A DNA stretch of 64,000 nucleotides, taken from Pseudomonas viridiflava. Lineage in GTDB: Bacteria > Pseudomonadota > Gammaproteobacteria > Pseudomonadales > Pseudomonadaceae. Positions 42,712 to 50,906 of this stretch are shown one piece after another. The stretch lies in the NCBI RefSeq assembly GCF_900585905.1, contig NZ_UTVH01000095.1, positions 372,001 to 436,000 of the forward strand, read 5' to 3'. A program made the translations under genes and the position numbers. The notes under the pieces were generated by a model. It made no database searches, was not told the DNA's origin, and was given only the letters and a program-made list of their open reading frames with translations. The first letter of the stretch is position 1. Each line of letters opens with the position of its first letter.

Positions 42712-43032
42712 TCAGTCGCGACGACCCAGCAGCATCCCTACGACGAGGCCGAAACCTGCGGAGATCGCAACGGTCTGCCATGGGTGACCACCGATGTAGG
42801 TCTCGGTCGCCTCGACCACCGGCTTGGTGCGCTCGCGCACACTGGCGACGGATTCGGCAGCCTGCTTGAGCTTCAGGCCCAGCTGCGCGCGCAGGGTTTC
42901 AGCGTCTTCGCCAACCAGCGCGGCGCTGTCCTTGAGCAATTTGTCCGACTCTTCGATCAGCGACTGAAGCTCGCTGAATGCCTGGTCCTTGATTTGTTCG
43001 GCGGTATTTTGAGCGGCAGTTTTACGAGCCAT
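42712..43032 (-). CDS. DUF883 (ElaB/YqjD/YgaM) family protein
   Basis: A 106-residue protein with an N-terminal helical region (QNTAEQIKDQAFSELQSLIEESDKLLKDSAAL) and a C-terminal hydrophobic tail (PWQTVAISAGFGLVVGMLLGRRD) ending in the GRR-type membrane anchor of this family. E. coli relatives are inner-membrane proteins that bind ribosomes in stationary phase. The start is the ATG at 43032. Confidence 0.9.
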   Translation of the reverse strand: MARKTAAQNTAEQIKDQAFSELQSLIEESDKLLKDSAALVGEDAETLRAQLGLKLKQAAESVASVRERTKPVVEATETYIGGHPWQTVAISAGFGLVVGMLLGRRD

Positions 43033-43196
43033 GATGTTTTCCTTACTGGGTGATGGCATTGAAGTTATGGAGTCTTGCGCGCGCGCAAAAGTTGCAGCGC
43101 TTTCATGAAATCGGGCAATCGAGCCTTCGAACAGTGTAGGCGCCGGTGTAAGATGTGCCGGTTTCAAGTATGGGTTTCAAGTCGCAGGTGAATGTC

Positions 43197-43451
43197 ATGA
43201 GTTTCAATCTGGCCAATCGGCCACTGCCAGAGCGCGCTGCGCTGGAAGATGAAAAGTCCCGTCTGTTCGATTTGTGGCAGAGCAATCTCGGCAAGGCCAA
43301 GAGCGATGCCGCCCGTCTGTTCGGCGAGCGGTCCAAGCGCAAGGGCAAATGGTCTGAATGGGTGCGCTCGGAGCTCGACACCATGAGCCCGCCGGAGTAC
43401 GCCAACATGGTGCGCAGTGAGGTCAATCGCTTGATGGCGGCGAGCAAGTAG
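43197..43451 (+). CDS. Conserved hypothetical protein, 84 residues
   Basis: A small helical, charged protein (MSFNLANRPLPERAALEDEKSRLFDLWQSNLGKAKSDAARLFGERSKRKGKWSEWVRSEL). No domain is recognised. GGTGA lies a few bases before the ATG at 43197; a GTG at 43155 is an unlikely alternative. It is divergent from the DUF883 gene and convergent with the LEA-type lipoprotein. The composition and codon use are like its neighbours, so it is probably real. Confidence 0.6.
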   Translation: MSFNLANRPLPERAALEDEKSRLFDLWQSNLGKAKSDAARLFGERSKRKGKWSEWVRSELDTMSPPEYANMVRSEVNRLMAASK

Positions 43452-43459
43452 GCTCAGCC

Positions 43460-43939
43460 TCACCAACGCCCGGCAGCGGCCTTGGGCAGGCTGAGCACGC
43501 CGCTGTCGTTGAAGCGCAGAGTGCCGAACATGCCGCCTGCCAGTTTGCCGCGCAAGGTGTAGGGCAGATTGTCGAAACTGTTCATCTGGGTCATGCCGAC
43601 GGCCTGACGCAAGGCAGCGAACGCCGAGACGCTGACGGGCACGGTCAGCACCGTTTCGGAAAACGGCTCGATGGTGCCTTGCTGATCGCTGACGCCTGCG
43701 GCCAGCAGCCTGTCGTTGACGTCCAGTTCCAGCGCAACGCCGTGGTAGTCGATGGTGCTGTCGTTAGGGTTCTGCAGGCGCAACCTTACGGCCAGACGCA
43801 CCTCCATGCCTTCCCCGGGCAGCGGGTCGACGCCCACGACGTTGATGTTCAGCGGATCACGGTGGGGAAACAGCGAACAGGCCGACAATGCCAGGATGGC
43901 CAGGCCAGTCAGTAACATGCGAATCGAACGTGAAGCCAT
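43460..43939 (-). CDS. LEA type 2 (WHy) family lipoprotein
   Basis: A 159-residue lipoprotein with a lipobox (LAILALSACSLF) and a single LEA14/WHy beta-sandwich (INVVGVDPLPGEGMEVRLAVRLRLQNPNDSTIDYHGVALELDVND). Members are found in bacteria and desiccation-tolerant plants; the bacterial role is not established. The start is the ATG at 43939. Confidence 0.85.
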   Translation of the reverse strand: MASRSIRMLLTGLAILALSACSLFPHRDPLNINVVGVDPLPGEGMEVRLAVRLRLQNPNDSTIDYHGVALELDVNDRLLAAGVSDQQGTIEPFSETVLTVPVSVSAFAALRQAVGMTQMNSFDNLPYTLRGKLAGGMFGTLRFNDSGVLSLPKAAAGRW

Positions 43940-44062
43940 TGTGCAGTCCTCAAAGGCAGCAAAGTGCGCCGGTGCGTGTGGCTCAGACCTCATTGGCCCT
44001 GAGAGATTCGCTTTGCGCGGCAGGTGACTTATGCTGGCGACTGCTGAAATAAAGAGGCCCGC

Positions 44063-45157
44063 ATGTCGCTGCTTACGCTACCGCTACCGCTACCGCTACC
44101 GCTCCCGCACCTGCCGTACAACGCCAGCGCTCGCGACAGCATTGCCATGGCGCTGGTGGGCGAAGCGCTGGCCGAATGCCGCCTCGATGAAGATAGCGGC
44201 GCCGAGCTGCTGCGCGTGGCCGGTATTTGTCCGCAAGCGTTTGCCAGCGGGGCAGGGCGAGTCTCCACCGTTGCCTACGCCGAGCTGTGGCAACACCTGG
44301 GTCAGCAGCGCGATGACTATTTTTTTGGCATGGACCCGCGACCTCTGCGCGAAGGCAGCCTGGGTTTCCTCTGTCGTGCGGCAGTGGCGCAAGGCAGCCT
44401 CGGTGCCGGACTGGAATCGGCCCTGAGTTTTCTTGGTCTGATGCTGCAACGATTCAACGCGCGGCTGCTGCGCCAGCACAGTGTGGCGGAGATCGTCATC
44501 GAGCCTTGCGACGAAGGCGAGGGCCGGGCGTTTGCCGACTTCACCTTCTGGATGATCGTCCACGGCGTGGCGTGCTGGTTGTGCGGGCGGCGAATCTCTA
44601 TCCTTGGCATCGACCTGCGCAGCCGCGAACCCGCTTTCACCGACGATTACGCGGTGATGTTCTCGCAAAACCTGCGTTTTGACTGCACTCGTTCACGGAT
44701 GATTTTTGCCGCTGACTGCCTGGACCTGCCGATCAGACGCAGCGCCGCCGAGCTGGAGGCATTTGTGGCCGCCATGCCTGGCAACCTGCTGGTCCGGTAC
44801 CGCGACCCGCAGAGCCTGGGCAGCCGGATACGTCAGGGGTTGCGCAGTCAGCCACCGCAATCCTGGCCAGACAGCGCCAGCCTGGCCAGCAGCCTGTTCA
44901 TCTCGACGGCCACGTTACGTCGCCGTCTGGCCGATGAAGCCCAGAGTTACCAGGCAATCCGCGACACGGTCCGCAAGGAGCTGGCCATCGCCTGGCTGGC
45001 CGACGAGCAGATGGACTTCGCCAGCATCGCCAGCCGCCTGGGTTTTGCCGACACCCGTTCGTTCTACAAGGCGTTTCGCAAATGGTCTGGCACCAATCCG
45101 GGTCACTATCGACAGGTGATGCTGGGGTCTGTTCCCGTTTCATCGCGCCCGCAATGA
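44063..45157 (+). CDS. AraC-family regulator with an N-terminal Leu-Pro repeat
   Basis: A 364-residue AraC regulator. The C-terminal DNA-binding domain is SLFISTATLRRRLADEAQSYQAIRDTVRKELAIAWLADEQMDFASIASRLGFADTRSFYKAFRKWSGTNPGHYRQ. The N-terminal effector region is of the arabinose-binding type with WxxG-like stretches. Its start carries a hexanucleotide repeat (44077-44106) that gives LPLPLPLPLP in the protein. It precedes the beta-oxidation-type genes and probably controls them. The start is the ATG at 44063, twelve bases after an AGAGG site. Confidence 0.92.
   Translation: MSLLTLPLPLPLPLPHLPYNASARDSIAMALVGEALAECRLDEDSGAELLRVAGICPQAFASGAGRVSTVAYAELWQHLGQQRDDYFFGMDPRPLREGSLGFLCRAAVAQGSLGAGLESALSFLGLMLQRFNARLLRQHSVAEIVIEPCDEGEGRAFADFTFWMIVHGVACWLCGRRISILGIDLRSREPAFTDDYAVMFSQNLRFDCTRSRMIFAADCLDLPIRRSAAELEAFVAAMPGNLLVRYRDPQSLGSRIRQGLRSQPPQSWPDSASLASSLFISTATLRRRLADEAQSYQAIRDTVRKELAIAWLADEQMDFASIASRLGFADTRSFYKAFRKWSGTNPGHYRQVMLGSVPVSSRPQ
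44077..44106 (+). repeat. Hexanucleotide tandem repeat in the AraC gene
   Basis: Four exact copies of GCTACC and one variant (GCTCCC) in frame encode alternating Leu-Pro. A change of copy number would keep the frame but alter the N-terminus. It is the only simple repeat of this kind I saw in the window. Confidence 0.9.
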
Positions 45158-45308
45158 AACGGGAACACACCTCAGGTAAATGACGGGCCGAGCGCGCCAT
45201 GGGCCAAAACGCTCACACACGCTGAACGTTTCGACCATTGCCTGCGCGCCTGCACAGCGCGACTATTTCCGCTTGAGCCAAAACAACCGGTATTCAGCGG
45301 AGTCATTC

Positions 45309-46076
45309 ATGGAAATTCGCGACAAAGTCTTCCTGATCAGTGGCGGCGCCTCCGGACTGGGCGCGGCAACGGCGCGGGCGTTAGTCGACGCTGGCGCCAG
45401 GGTGATGCTCGCCGATCTCAATGCCGAGGCGCTGGTCACCCAGGTGCAGAGCCTGGGTGATAACGCCCGCGCTGCCGTCACCGATGTGACCGAGCAGGCC
45501 TCGTCGCAGGCGGCGGTGAACGCCTGCCTCGATGTTTTTGGCGGGCTGCATGGGCTGATCAACTGCGCCGGTATCGTCGGCGCGCAGAAAATCATCGGCA
45601 AGGACGGCCCTCATGGCCTGGACAGCTTTCGCCAAGTCATCGACGTCAACCTCATCGGCAGCTTCAACCTGTTGCGCCTGGCCGCTGTCGCCATGGCAGC
45701 CGGCTCGGCCGACGAAAGCGGCGAGCGCGGGGTGATCATCAATACCGCGTCGGTGGCCGCGTACGAGGGGCAGATTGGCCTGGTGGCCTATGCCGCCTCC
45801 AAGGGTGCCATTGTCAGCATGACCTTACCGGCGGCACGGGAGTTGGCCCGTTACGGCATTCGGGTGATGACCATCGCCCCCGGCATTTTCGAGACGCCGA
45901 TGATGGCGGGCATGCCGGATTCGGTGCGCGAATCACTCGCCGCTGGCGTGCCGTTCCCGCCGCGACTGGGCCGCCCGCAGGAGTACGCCGCGCTGGTGCG
46001 CCACATCGTCGAGAATTCGATGCTCAACGGCGAAGTCATTAGACTCGACGGCGCGTTGCGCATGGCTGCCAAATAA
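45309..46076 (+). CDS. Short-chain dehydrogenase, 3-hydroxyacyl-CoA dehydrogenase-like
   Basis: A 255-residue SDR of the HSD17B10 type. The cofactor motif is GGASGLGAATARAL, the active site has NTASVAAYEGQIGLVAYAASKGA with Tyr-x3-Lys, and NCAGIVGA follows the Asn position. It would oxidise a 3-hydroxyacyl-CoA, such as a branched-chain or 2-methyl-3-hydroxybutyryl-CoA. The start is the ATG at 45309 with CGGAG upstream. The thiolase gene follows 23 bases later. Confidence 0.88.
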   Translation: MEIRDKVFLISGGASGLGAATARALVDAGARVMLADLNAEALVTQVQSLGDNARAAVTDVTEQASSQAAVNACLDVFGGLHGLINCAGIVGAQKIIGKDGPHGLDSFRQVIDVNLIGSFNLLRLAAVAMAAGSADESGERGVIINTASVAAYEGQIGLVAYAASKGAIVSMTLPAARELARYGIRVMTIAPGIFETPMMAGMPDSVRESLAAGVPFPPRLGRPQEYAALVRHIVENSMLNGEVIRLDGALRMAAK

Positions 46077-46099
46077 ATTCCTGTTTTCGGAGTTCTGTC

Positions 46100-47305
46100 A
46101 TGTCTTCTACACAGACCAACCGTCACCCCGATCCCGTGGTCATCGTCAGTGCGGTGCGCACGCCCATGGGTGGTTTTCAAGGTGAGTTGCACAGCCTGAC
46201 GGCGCCGCAGCTCGGCGCCGCTGCCATTCGCGCGGCCGTGGAACGGGCCGGCGTCGCGCCTGATGCTATCGACCAGCTGTTGTTCGGCTGTGTGCTGTCG
46301 GCCGGGCTCGGCCAGGCTCCGGCGCGGCAGGCTGCGCTGGGGGCGGGCCTGGCCAACGCGACGCCGTGCACGACCCTGAACAAAATGTGCGGCTCGGGTA
46401 TGCAGGCGGCGATTATCGGCCATGACATGTTGCTGGCAGGCAGTGCTGCGGTCACGGTGGTGGGAGGTATGGAAAGCATGTCCAACGCGCCTTACCTGCT
46501 GGATCGCGCCCGCGGGGGCTATCGCATGGGCCATGGCCGAATGCTGGATCACATGTTTCTCGACGGTCTGGAGGACGCCTACGAGCCCGGTAGGCTGATG
46601 GGTACCTACGCCGAAGAGTGCGCTGATGCCCTGGGCTTCAGCCGTGAAACCCAGGACGCTTTCGCCATTACCTCGCTGAGCCGCGCCCAGCAGGCCATCA
46701 GCGACGGCGGTTTCGCTGATGAAATTGTGGCGGTTCAGGCCATGAAAGGCAAAGAACCGCAACTGATCAGCCGGGATGAACAGCCGCCCAAGGCACGCCT
46801 GGACAAAATTGCCACGCTGAAACCGGCTTTCCGCCAGGGGGGTAGCGTCACCGCTGCCAACTCCAGTTCGATCTCCGATGGTGCTGCGGCACTGGTGCTG
46901 ATGCGCCAGTCTCACGCGGCAACGCTGGGGCTGCGGCCGCTGGCGGTAATTCACGGTCACGCGGCCTTCGCTGACGAGCCGGGATTGTTTCCCACCGCCC
47001 CGGTTGGCGCGATTGAGCGCCTGCTCACGCGCACCGGCTGGTCAGTCGAGGACGTCGACCTGTTCGAGATCAATGAAGCCTTTGCTGTCGTCACCCTGGC
47101 CGCGATGAAACTGCTGGATTTGCCCCATCACAAGGTCAATATTCATGGCGGCGCCTGCGCCTTGGGACACCCGATAGGCGCATCCGGCGCGCGAATTCTG
47201 GTAACACTGCTCAACGCATTACGTCGCAAGGGCCTGAGCAGGGGCGTCGCGGCGATTTGCATTGGTGGTGGTGAGGCGACGGCCATGGCGGTAGAAATTA
47301 TTTAG
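46100..47305 (+). CDS. Acetyl-CoA C-acyltransferase (thiolase)
   Basis: A 401-residue thiolase. The nucleophilic Cys is in NKMCGSGMQAA, the His motif is GGACALGHPIGASGARI, and the second Cys is in AAICIGGGEATAM. It cleaves or forms a 3-ketoacyl-CoA in the cytoplasm. GGAG precedes the ATG at 46100. It lies between the SDR and the enoyl-CoA hydratase genes; no acyl-CoA dehydrogenase is in the 77 bases that separate it from the hydratase. Confidence 0.94.
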   Translation: MSSTQTNRHPDPVVIVSAVRTPMGGFQGELHSLTAPQLGAAAIRAAVERAGVAPDAIDQLLFGCVLSAGLGQAPARQAALGAGLANATPCTTLNKMCGSGMQAAIIGHDMLLAGSAAVTVVGGMESMSNAPYLLDRARGGYRMGHGRMLDHMFLDGLEDAYEPGRLMGTYAEECADALGFSRETQDAFAITSLSRAQQAISDGGFADEIVAVQAMKGKEPQLISRDEQPPKARLDKIATLKPAFRQGGSVTAANSSSISDGAAALVLMRQSHAATLGLRPLAVIHGHAAFADEPGLFPTAPVGAIERLLTRTGWSVEDVDLFEINEAFAVVTLAAMKLLDLPHHKVNIHGGACALGHPIGASGARILVTLLNALRRKGLSRGVAAICIGGGEATAMAVEII

Positions 47306-47382
47306 ATATTTCAATGGGTTAAATTCACATCCTAAAGTGATGTGTAGATTATCTTCCAGGTTCAATAAAAGGTTTATATTCA

Positions 47383-48156
47383 ATGGCTTACGAAACTATT
47401 CTGATAGAAATTCGAGATAAGGTGGCGCTCATTACCTTGAACCGGCCCCAGGCCTTGAACGCGCTGAATGCTCAGTTGATCAGCGAGTTGAACCAGGCGC
47501 TGGATAAGCTGGACGGCGATCGCAACATCGGCTGCATCGTCCTGACCGGCTCGGCCAAGGCCTTCGCTGCCGGTGCTGATATCAAGGAAATGGCCGAGCT
47601 TGAATACCCGCAGATCTACCTCGACGACTTGTTCAGTGACAGTGACCGCATTGCCAGCCGGCGCACGCCGATGATCGCCGCCGTCGCCGGTTTCGCCCTG
47701 GGTGGTGGCTGTGAGTTGGCGCTGATGTGCGACTTCATTCTTGCCGCCGACAACGCGCGTTTCGGCCAGCCTGAAATCAAGCTTGGGGTGCTGCCTGGCA
47801 TGGGTGGCACTCAGCGCCTGACCCATGCGGTGGGCAAGGCCAAGGCGATGGAAATGTGCCTGACCGGGCGCTTGATTGACGCACAAGAGGCCGAGCGCGC
47901 CGGGCTGGTAGCCCGTGTGTTGCCACAGGAGCAGTTGCTGGATGAAACCATGAAGGTGGCAGCGTCCATTGCCGCCAAGTCTCTGCCTGCTGCGATGATG
48001 GTCAAGGAGAGTGTCAATCGCGCGTTCGAAGTCAGCCTGGCCGAAGGCATCCGCTTTGAGCGGCGAGTGTTTCATGCAGCCTTTGCCAGCCAGGACCAGA
48101 AAGAAGGCATGGCCGCCTTCATCGAAAAACGCGAGCCGCAGTTCGCAGGCAACTAG
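47383..48156 (+). CDS. Enoyl-CoA hydratase
   Basis: A 257-residue crotonase. The catalytic Glu residues lie in GGGCELALMCD and FGQPEIKLGVLPGMGGTQRL, and the oxyanion-hole region is AFAAGADIKEMAEL. It hydrates 2-enoyl-CoA. Its upstream region is AT-rich and its own ribosome site (AAAAGG) is clear. It is convergent with vgrG, with 18 bases between. Confidence 0.94.
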   Translation: MAYETILIEIRDKVALITLNRPQALNALNAQLISELNQALDKLDGDRNIGCIVLTGSAKAFAAGADIKEMAELEYPQIYLDDLFSDSDRIASRRTPMIAAVAGFALGGGCELALMCDFILAADNARFGQPEIKLGVLPGMGGTQRLTHAVGKAKAMEMCLTGRLIDAQEAERAGLVARVLPQEQLLDETMKVAASIAAKSLPAAMMVKESVNRAFEVSLAEGIRFERRVFHAAFASQDQKEGMAAFIEKREPQFAGN

Positions 48157-48174
48157 CCAGACCGACTCGCCAGG

Positions 48175-49836
48175 TTAAGGCGTGTCCTCTGCGGTTTCCT
48201 TTTTGCCTGGCTGCGAAGCTTGCCGGGGCGCACTGTCTTCTGCTGGCCGAATGGTCATCCGGATATGGTCGTGTCCCAGTTCCACAGTGGCAGCGCCCAT
48301 GCTCAGCAAGAGAGCGTTGTCAGAGCGTAAATACACCGGATCATCCTGTGGGTCGCCTTGCAGGCTGTTCATCGCCTGATTCTGCTCGTTGTTCAGCTCT
48401 TGAGAAGGTTGAACCGCGCAAATGATTGGCCGGTCAGGGTCGTTGTCGAACTGACCCAGGATGACCCGGGCGCCGCGGGCCAGCCGGCTGATCTGTCTGG
48501 GGGCAAGATAAGCCTGCGCGTTAAGGTGCTCGCCGTGCGCTGGCAGCGCGTCCAGGCGTATTGGCAGGCACTGTGGATCCTGGAGGCGTCCGTACGCCAG
48601 GGTTGCGTCGAGCAGTGTTGCTGGCTGATACCCCTGCACGATGGGTTTGCCGTGCTCAAGAGATGGGCGGAACGGCATTTCCCAAGGCAGCAGCCGGACG
48701 CGGTTGCGATAGCCGCGTCGGAACGGGACGATGGTGCAGGCGTCTCGCCAACCAGCCTGGCGGGGACTGGCATTGTTGACGTGTTCCTCGCTTTCCAGCG
48801 CCTCAAGAATCGCGACGGCGTCATGGGGTGCATTGCCCAGCAAGACCTGGGGCTGCCTGCAGAAGTGATCCACTTCAACCAGCAGCCATTGATCGTTGAA
48901 CCGCGTGTCGGGGTGCTCTTGCACTTGAATGATCTGCCCGCTGGTCAGCGCCAGTTCGCTGCCACGGCCGACGATGGTGCGACGCTCGCAACGCTGTTGC
49001 TCCAGCGTGCGAGCGCTTATCTGTCGGTCATGGGCCTCCTGTTCCGTGGGTAAACGGGAACGGTCGCAGGCCTCGTAGTATTGATTGCCGGGTTCCTGGC
49101 GATTGAGCGCGCCGTGGGCAAGGGCGATCTTATAAGGCGTGCGCGGCATGGTCCGATGGCGGGTGGCAATCGGCTGCAAGGCCCAGCGTTCAGCCAGATG
49201 CTCCAGGGTGGGGCCCTGCGAAACGCCTGATGCAGGGGGACTGAATGGCACGGACAAGTACCTGCCGGGGAAGCAGCCAGGGTCATCGGCGAACACCAGC
49301 GTGTGCCCATCCGCGACGTGTTCGAAATGGAAGTGGATGCCTTCCTCTTCACATAAACGCTGCAGCAAATGCAGATCGGTTTCATCGTGTTGCACGCACA
49401 GCGGTCGTTGTGGATAGACACCTACCAGCGACTCGAAGCGATACGCGTGCGCCGGGAAGTCATGTTCGCTCAGCAACTGCTCGATGATCTCGACCACGCT
49501 GAGCTGCTGGAACAACCGACGCCGTGGCGCCTGTTCCAGGTCGAGCAGCTGAGGGCCCAAGTTGATCCGGTAAAGGCTGGCGCGGGTACCGGCGTGCAGC
49601 CGGGTGGCGCGGGTAATTCGGGCATGTATGCCATGCAGCGGATCGAGGGTCAGATAGGCGGTGCTACGCTGCAAGAGGTCAAGGTCAGGCTGCGGGTCGG
49701 GAATCAGCAGGTCGACGATGAAGCGATAGGGCGCGTTGATCGCTTCCTGGCCGCTGAAGGCAACGACCGGCAGTTTTCTTGGCCGTTCGCCCGTCAGCAG
49801 GGTGACCGTTATTGGCTGGTATTGGATCATGCACAT
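48175..49836 (-). CDS. vgrG: Orphan type VI secretion tip protein VgrG
   Basis: A 553-residue VgrG/phage gpD-like spike. The N-terminal gp27-like part contains YRINLGPQLLDLEQAPRRRLFQQLSVVEIIEQLL and QHDETDLHLLQRLCEEEGIHFHFEH. The spike part follows (YRNRVRLLPWEMPFRP, ARGARVILGQFDNDPDRPIICA) and ends in a short charged tail (RPAEDSAPRQASQPGKKETAEDTP) with no toxin domain. No other type VI gene, PAAR or effector is next to it. The start is the ATG at 49836 (AGGTGG ahead); MIQYQ two codons later is possible. Confidence 0.88.
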   Translation of the reverse strand: MCMIQYQPITVTLLTGERPRKLPVVAFSGQEAINAPYRFIVDLLIPDPQPDLDLLQRSTAYLTLDPLHGIHARITRATRLHAGTRASLYRINLGPQLLDLEQAPRRRLFQQLSVVEIIEQLLSEHDFPAHAYRFESLVGVYPQRPLCVQHDETDLHLLQRLCEEEGIHFHFEHVADGHTLVFADDPGCFPGRYLSVPFSPPASGVSQGPTLEHLAERWALQPIATRHRTMPRTPYKIALAHGALNRQEPGNQYYEACDRSRLPTEQEAHDRQISARTLEQQRCERRTIVGRGSELALTSGQIIQVQEHPDTRFNDQWLLVEVDHFCRQPQVLLGNAPHDAVAILEALESEEHVNNASPRQAGWRDACTIVPFRRGYRNRVRLLPWEMPFRPSLEHGKPIVQGYQPATLLDATLAYGRLQDPQCLPIRLDALPAHGEHLNAQAYLAPRQISRLARGARVILGQFDNDPDRPIICAVQPSQELNNEQNQAMNSLQGDPQDDPVYLRSDNALLLSMGAATVELGHDHIRMTIRPAEDSAPRQASQPGKKETAEDTP

Positions 49837-50153
49837 CGTCCACCTGGATTTGGGAGGGGCGAAGGGTACGAAATGCACAGGTCTATGGGCATCGCTCCAG
49901 CATTTTTCAGAAAAGGACTACAAACAAAAGCGTACTATTGATAATCGCGTCGCGCGCCGACAGCCCGGCCCGGCGCTGCCGAACATGAGGATGGCACCTT
50001 GTCAGGGGTTTCATCTGCCGCTGCGACGTATAAAATGCGCTGACGTCGGGTATCACCGACGACCTGTTATTCAAACGCCTTGCCGCATCTGTCGGTCAGC
50101 CCGGCCTCGGCGCTGGCCCGAGCGCAAGGCGCCATCGGATCAAGAGAGCAAGC
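49837..50153. other. Intergenic region vgrG / YebC-family gene
   Basis: The 317 bases between divergent genes include an A-rich patch at about 49905-49945 that could contain the vgrG promoter and an AAGAGAGC ribosome site for the next gene. No other feature is seen. Confidence 0.45.
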
Positions 50154-50858
50154 ATGGGCGCACAGTGGAAGGTCAAGCATAAAGAAGCAGCATCCAATGC
50201 CAAGGGACGTATCTTCGGCAAGCTGTCCAAGGAAATCATGATCGCAGCGCGCGCTGGAGCCGATCCAGACATGAACCCGCGTTTGCGTCTGGTGGTGGAC
50301 CAGGCGAAAAAAGCCTCGATGCCGCGCGAAACCCTCGAACGTGCGATCAAGAAAGGCGCCGGGCTGCTGGGCGAGAACGTCACCTTCGAGCGCCTCACTT
50401 ACGAAGGCTTCGCGCCGCATCGGGTGCCGGTGATCGTTGAATGCCTGACAGACAACATCAACCGCACGGTGTCCGAGATCCGCGTACTGTTCCGCAAGGG
50501 GCAGTTGGGCGCTGCAGGTTCGGTGTCCTGGGATTTCAACTACCAGGGCATGATCGAGGCAGTCCCCGCCAGCCCGGAAGCTGACCCCGATGAAGCGGCT
50601 ATTGAGGCTGGCGCGCAGGATTGCGAAGCGGGTGAGGAGGGCGCGACCCTGTTTCTCACCGAGCCGACCGACATGGATGCCGTGTGCAAGAAGCTGCCGG
50701 AGTTCGGCTTTACCGTGCAGTCCGCGCAGTTGGGTTATCGCCCTAAAAGCACGGTAGACGGGCTCAGCGAGGAGCAGATGGCAGAAGTTGAGGCGTTCCT
50801 CGCTGCCATCGACAATCACGACGATGTGCAAAACGTCTACGTCGGCCTGGCTGGCTAG
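50154..50858 (+). CDS. YebC/PmpR-family DNA-binding protein (YeeN type)
   Basis: A 234-residue member of the YebC/TACO1 family. The N-terminal MGAQWKVKHKEAASNAKGRIFGKLSKEI, the middle FERLTYEGFAPHRVPVIVECLTDNINRTVSEIR and GSVSWDFNYQGMI, and the C-terminal DNHDDVQNVYVGLA mark the three domains. YebC proteins act in translation or transcription regulation; the W in place of the usual AGHSKW start suggests the YeeN subgroup. Acidic and single-gene. Confidence 0.93.
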   Translation: MGAQWKVKHKEAASNAKGRIFGKLSKEIMIAARAGADPDMNPRLRLVVDQAKKASMPRETLERAIKKGAGLLGENVTFERLTYEGFAPHRVPVIVECLTDNINRTVSEIRVLFRKGQLGAAGSVSWDFNYQGMIEAVPASPEADPDEAAIEAGAQDCEAGEEGATLFLTEPTDMDAVCKKLPEFGFTVQSAQLGYRPKSTVDGLSEEQMAEVEAFLAAIDNHDDVQNVYVGLAG

Positions 50859-50906
50859 GCCTCGGCTGGAACGGGGTGCCGTTGCAGGTGCCCCGCTTGC
50901 CGCCTC

